DNA of 64,000 nt, taken from the NCBI GenBank assembly GCA_009594995.1, contig VOPR01000003.1, positions 1 to 64,000 of the forward strand, given 5' to 3'. The stretch is from Nitrospira sp. Lineage in GTDB: Bacteria; Nitrospirota; Nitrospiria; Nitrospirales; Nitrospiraceae. This document shows positions 61,083 to 64,000 of the stretch, in pieces (position 1 is the stretch's first letter; every line of letters starts with the position of its first letter). Below the pieces are notes generated by a model. The model was not told where the DNA came from and did no database searches. It was given only the letters and a program-made list of their open reading frames with translations. The position numbers and the translations under genes were made by a program.

Positions 61083-61640
61083 ATGAAGATCTACGGCTGC
61101 GCGGCGGGAAATCAATTGCTCATCGATGTCGAAGCGTGCCTGAAGATGGCCGTGCGCACGGTGGCCGGTCTGGTGCTAGGGATGCTTCTCGTCGGCGGAG
61201 TGGACGGCTGCGCGTTGGCTCGAGGGGGCTCGTCAGTCACGTTGCCGACCAGCGCATTCTTTCTTATCCCCAATGCGGAAGCATCCCGGCTTCATGCCAT
61301 TGCCTTGACTCAGGAAACGCTTATGAAGACGTGTCATAAAGGTCCGGCCTGCGAAGATGCCCACTACATCCGAGGGCTGGTCGGACTGTTCGAGAATCGA
61401 AGCGATGCCATTACGGCATTCCAACAATTACACACAGCGATGCCGACGAGCCGCTACGATGTGGCCACGCTAGGATGGCTGAACCTGTTACAGGATTCCA
61501 CCTCCTCTTCGGTCTCCAGTCAGGCGTTGCGCGCACAGTTGAGACAGGAAGTGTTACACACGCTGCTAGGCCCAGTGGATATGACGGCCGTGCGAGGCGT
61601 GACAACACACGACGCCCGAGTAGTCGAGCTAGGACGATAA
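61083..61640 (+). CDS. Putative lipoprotein of unknown function
   Basis: A 185-residue protein. AGGAAGG lies before ATG 61083. A hydrophobic segment (VRTVAGLVLGMLLVGG) leads to VDGC, a possible lipobox; an alternative start at 61146 would give a shorter n-region. The mature part has helical segments resembling TPR-type repeats (DAHYIRGLVGLFENRSDAITAFQQL, then VATLGWLNLLQDS). No family is assigned with confidence. It precedes the YihY gene by about 185 bases on the same strand. Confidence 0.6.
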   Translation: MKIYGCAAGNQLLIDVEACLKMAVRTVAGLVLGMLLVGGVDGCALARGGSSVTLPTSAFFLIPNAEASRLHAIALTQETLMKTCHKGPACEDAHYIRGLVGLFENRSDAITAFQQLHTAMPTSRYDVATLGWLNLLQDSTSSSVSSQALRAQLRQEVLHTLLGPVDMTAVRGVTTHDARVVELGR

Positions 61641-61825
61641 CCCTGCGATGGCATCATTGGGAAGCGCTACCCTTCATGGCCTCTTCGCTCAACCCCGCAG
61701 ACACTTCGTTGGCACCGTGAGGTTGATAGACAGCGATTCGCTAGACTTGTCCAACGTGAGCATGGCAGGCACTCGCATACCGCATCGGACGGCACGGTGT
61801 GAATACTTCTGAGGGTTAGGACACC

Positions 61826-63223
61826 ATGACAGCCCTGGCAGGCATGCAGCAGTTTCTCTCGCAAGACCTGTGGCGGATCGACGCTTCGGCCTTACCCTTA
61901 CCCCGCCGTATTGCTATGCATACACTCCGGCTGGCGATCGCTGTGGTCATGGAGTTTCGCCACCGTTTGCTCGACGCCCGAGCTGCGGGTCTGGTCTATA
62001 CGACCCTTCTCTCACTGGTGCCGTTTCTAGCCGTGATGGTTTCCGTCCTTAAAGCGTTTGGGGTGCACCAGCAAATTGAGCCGCTCCTGGCCCACGCGCT
62101 CGAACCGCTCGGCTCGAAGGGGCAGGAAATCACGGCCACCATCATCGCTTTTGTCGACAATCTGAAGATCGGGGTATTGGGCGTGGTTGGGGTCGCAGGG
62201 CTCTTTTACACGACCTATTCCATGATCGATAAGATCGAACAGGCGTTGAACGCTATTTGGTTGGTCCGTGAAGGACGCCCGTGGAGTCGTAAGTTCGCCG
62301 ACTATTTGAGCGCCGTCCTGGTCGGGCCGTTGCTGGTGATGACGGCCTTGGGGTTGCTGGCCTCAGTACATAGCAACATCCTGGTGCAGCGTGTGCTAGA
62401 AGTCCAACCGTTCGGCTTTCTGATGCTCTGGGCCGGCCAGCTGCTTCCATTCGTGATCCTTAGCGGCGTATTCACGTTTCTTTTCAAGTTCATTCCTCAT
62501 ACGCATGTGCGTTTCGATTCCGCCCTTGTGGGGGGACTCACTGCGGCCGTCCTATGGGTCATCGCGGGGGAAGGCTTTGCCACGTTCGTGGCCGAATCTG
62601 CCAACTACAGTGCGATCTATTCCGGCTTTGCCGTCTTAATTCTGTTTCTCTTGTGGCTATATGCAGGGTGGCTGATTGTGCTCATTGGGGCGCAGCTATC
62701 GTTTTTTTATCAACACCCGACTGCGTACCTGTCCCGTCTCCTGTGGCAACAGGGGACACATGCCTTCCGAGAACGGTTGGCATTGAGCGTGCTGCTCGTC
62801 CTGGCCCGTCGGTATGCGGCCGGCCGGGGCCCTTGGGGTGTGAATGAGTTGGCTATTGAACTGCGATTGCCCGTTTCGCTCGTGGAGGAACAGGTCCAGC
62901 ATCTGGTCGAAGCCGGCTTTCTTGGCCTGATGGCTCGCCCCGAGGGCGTCAGCCTGACCAAGCCCATCGAACTTATCTCCATCATAGAAGTGCTGAATGC
63001 CATCAATAAGGGGAACGTAGCCGACGCGACAGTGCTACTTGATGCCGACGATGCCATCCGGAAGGTGTTGAGCCGACGCGACGAAGCCGTCATGACCGCG
63101 CTGGCGGGAGACACCCTACGCTCGCTCATCGAGAGCTCCATAGGTGGGAGGCCGGGGCAAGCCGTTCCTGCGAGCGACCCATACCCTTCGTTGCCGGAGG
63201 CTGAGGGAATACTACGCATGTAG
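61826..63223 (+). CDS. YihY/BrkB-family inner-membrane protein with C-terminal winged-helix-like domain
   Basis: A 465-residue protein. Residues about 35-310 are the six-helix YihY/BrkB core: DARAAGLVYTTLLSLVPFLAV, GVLGVVGVAGLFYTTYSMIDK, then LFKFIPHTHVRF and the conserved end LLWLYAGWLIVLIGAQLSFFYQH. The 130 C-terminal residues (GVNELAIELRLPVSLVEEQVQHLVEAGFL region) look like a winged-helix cytosolic domain, seen in some longer members. The family is often annotated ribonuclease BN by mistake; transport or envelope roles are suspected. Start ATG 61826. Confidence 0.88.
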   Translation: MTALAGMQQFLSQDLWRIDASALPLPRRIAMHTLRLAIAVVMEFRHRLLDARAAGLVYTTLLSLVPFLAVMVSVLKAFGVHQQIEPLLAHALEPLGSKGQEITATIIAFVDNLKIGVLGVVGVAGLFYTTYSMIDKIEQALNAIWLVREGRPWSRKFADYLSAVLVGPLLVMTALGLLASVHSNILVQRVLEVQPFGFLMLWAGQLLPFVILSGVFTFLFKFIPHTHVRFDSALVGGLTAAVLWVIAGEGFATFVAESANYSAIYSGFAVLILFLLWLYAGWLIVLIGAQLSFFYQHPTAYLSRLLWQQGTHAFRERLALSVLLVLARRYAAGRGPWGVNELAIELRLPVSLVEEQVQHLVEAGFLGLMARPEGVSLTKPIELISIIEVLNAINKGNVADATVLLDADDAIRKVLSRRDEAVMTALAGDTLRSLIESSIGGRPGQAVPASDPYPSLPEAEGILRM

Positions 63224-63336
63224 ACCATCGTCGGGACGGAACACCTATGCCGTGTGCCACGCTCGCCGAGGAACTACCATAATTGAACGGATGACGTTGA
63301 ATCGATGGCTCGCGGTTGGGCGATCCCGCGCACGGA

Positions 63337-63561
63337 TCATTTACGACCAGGATGCCCCCCTGCCCACATGGCGACTAGCTTAGCTTTGTGAGCAAGAGCC
63401 ACCTGCCGCGCCGCTGCCTGAGAGGCGTGGCCGTCTCGTTGATCGGTTCGGCTGTCATACGCCACAGTCGACTGGGAAGGACCAGCCTCCGTCCCTATTT
63501 CCATGATGCGATAGTGCCATCTATGGTGTTCCTGAAACAAATCAAGATCGTATTGAGCCAT
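63337..63561 (-). CDS. Small hypothetical protein
   Basis: A 74-residue basic and hydrophilic frame (MAQYDLDLFQEHHRWHYRIM, then Gln/Ala/Lys-rich). No good RBS is seen before ATG 63561 and no family is recognised. It is listed because it lies on the same strand as the better-supported small gene upstream, but it may be chance. Confidence 0.3.
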   Translation of the reverse strand: MAQYDLDLFQEHHRWHYRIMEIGTEAGPSQSTVAYDSRTDQRDGHASQAAARQVALAHKAKLVAMWAGGHPGRK

Positions 63562-63606
63562 GATAGTGTCAAGGGCCAGGGGAAATTCTCCTCCCTGCCA
63601 CTACTC

Positions 63607-63804
63607 CTACACATTCTCCTCGACGAGTTCCGTTTGATTGACGAGAGTCCGGCCAGGACAAGCATAGCGCTCGGCCAGCGCACCCACGCAGAATTCTACG
63701 ATTTGGCACTCCTCCTGAGTCAAAGGCTGCCCAAGAGAAATCGGTGACAACAGCGTCTCAGCTAATCGGATGAACTCCCTGATTTCTTTGCGGTACGCGG
63801 TCAT
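63607..63804 (-). CDS. Small helical hypothetical protein
   Basis: A 65-residue protein, mostly helix (EIREFIRLAETLLSPISL, then LTQEECQIVEFCVGALAERY). ATG 63804 has AAGGGA nine bases upstream, a good RBS. No signal peptide or known domain is present. It lies 97 bases downstream of the partial gene at the right edge and could be co-transcribed with it. Confidence 0.5.
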   Translation of the reverse strand: MTAYRKEIREFIRLAETLLSPISLGQPLTQEECQIVEFCVGALAERYACPGRTLVNQTELVEENV

Positions 63805-63903
63805 GTCGATGGTCCCTTCGATAAAGGTTCTTCAAAACGCGCCACGCCAAATTTTCCGTCGAGTCGTTCCACCAGGTGGCATCGCGTGCCGAAGTCGCGC
63901 ACA

Positions 63904-64000
63904 CTAGAAGGCACGGTAGACGGCCAGCAGATCACTCAGGCCCCCCGTCTTGGTCTGAAAGATAACCCGCTGCGCCCCCAATACGTCCAGCGCGGCTACT
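63904..64000 (-). CDS. Partial CDS, C-terminus only, running off the right edge
   Basis: The last 31 codons before a TAG at 63906-63904 read as a plausible protein end (LDVLGAQRVIFQTKTGGLSD, then LLAVYRAF). The N-terminal part is outside the window. No family can be named from this length. Confidence 0.4.
   Translation of the reverse strand, partial: VAALDVLGAQRVIFQTKTGGLSDLLAVYRAF

Noticed and set aside
1..64000. CRISPR arrays, insertion sequences, rRNA operons, prophage structural genes
   Set aside because: No regular direct-repeat array, transposase-like gene, rRNA or phage structural gene was found on reading the window.

Overview
The window looks like chromosome of a Nitrospira-type nitrite oxidizer (phylum Nitrospirota). 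The main support is a five-subunit 2-oxoacid:ferredoxin oxidoreductase of the reductive-TCA type, a complete ubiquitin-like UBact/Pup proteasome operon in an otherwise Gram-negative gene set (RND pumps, lipoproteins, an OmpA-like protein), a PEP-CTERM protein and a Gram-negative sortase pair. This is inferred from gene content; no rRNA is present.

Layout. 1-8.3 kb (minus strand): rho and rpmE, then a tightly overlapping block prfA-prmC-murA-hisG-hisD-hisB-hisH, continuing off the left edge. 8.8-9.5 kb: two small conserved proteins (DUF2203, YciI-like). 9.6-13.8 kb: the oxidoreductase operon, with a consensus promoter, a leader of about 200 nt and a strong terminator. 13.8-16.1 kb: a small protein, tRNA-Asn, a class II aldolase and a YheT-type hydrolase. 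16.2-22.2 kb (minus): a likely two-gene signalling unit, made of a PilZ-PilZ-LuxD-like hydrolase-methyltransferase fusion followed by a large membrane histidine kinase. 22.6-23.9 kb: a lipoprotein and a secreted internally repeated protein.

23.9-30.7 kb (minus): the operon mpa-dop-ubact-prcB-prcA-pafA encodes the tag (UBact, ending in Gly-Gln), its deamidase, its ligase, the 20S core and the ring ATPase. A 123-bp palindromic element separates it from an HD-protein/yjbQ/htrA-like operon (30.9-33.4 kb, minus). 33.5-40.7 kb (plus): a compact run of secreted protein, HIT protein, membrane protein, TPR/Sel1 protein, a CHASE2-sigma54 activator and a methyltransferase. 43-46.8 kb: an OmpA-like membrane protein, a VIT/vWA protein with an LPKTA sorting signal and its class GN sortase. 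46.8-55.5 kb: an HME-type RND pump, a MarR regulator and a divergent MFP/HAE1 RND efflux pair.

55.5-60 kb is a patchwork region: a duplicated 3' end of an RND pump gene, a LysR regulator with a divergent small enzyme, a decayed SDR gene, the 3' half of a tRNA-Thr that looks like an integration scar, and a PEP-CTERM protein. The last 4 kb hold a receiver-DUF2934 protein, a lipoprotein candidate, a YihY/BrkB membrane protein and small uncharacterised genes.

The most unusual items are the PilZ-LuxD-methyltransferase fusion with its kinase partner, and the UBact proteasome operon.
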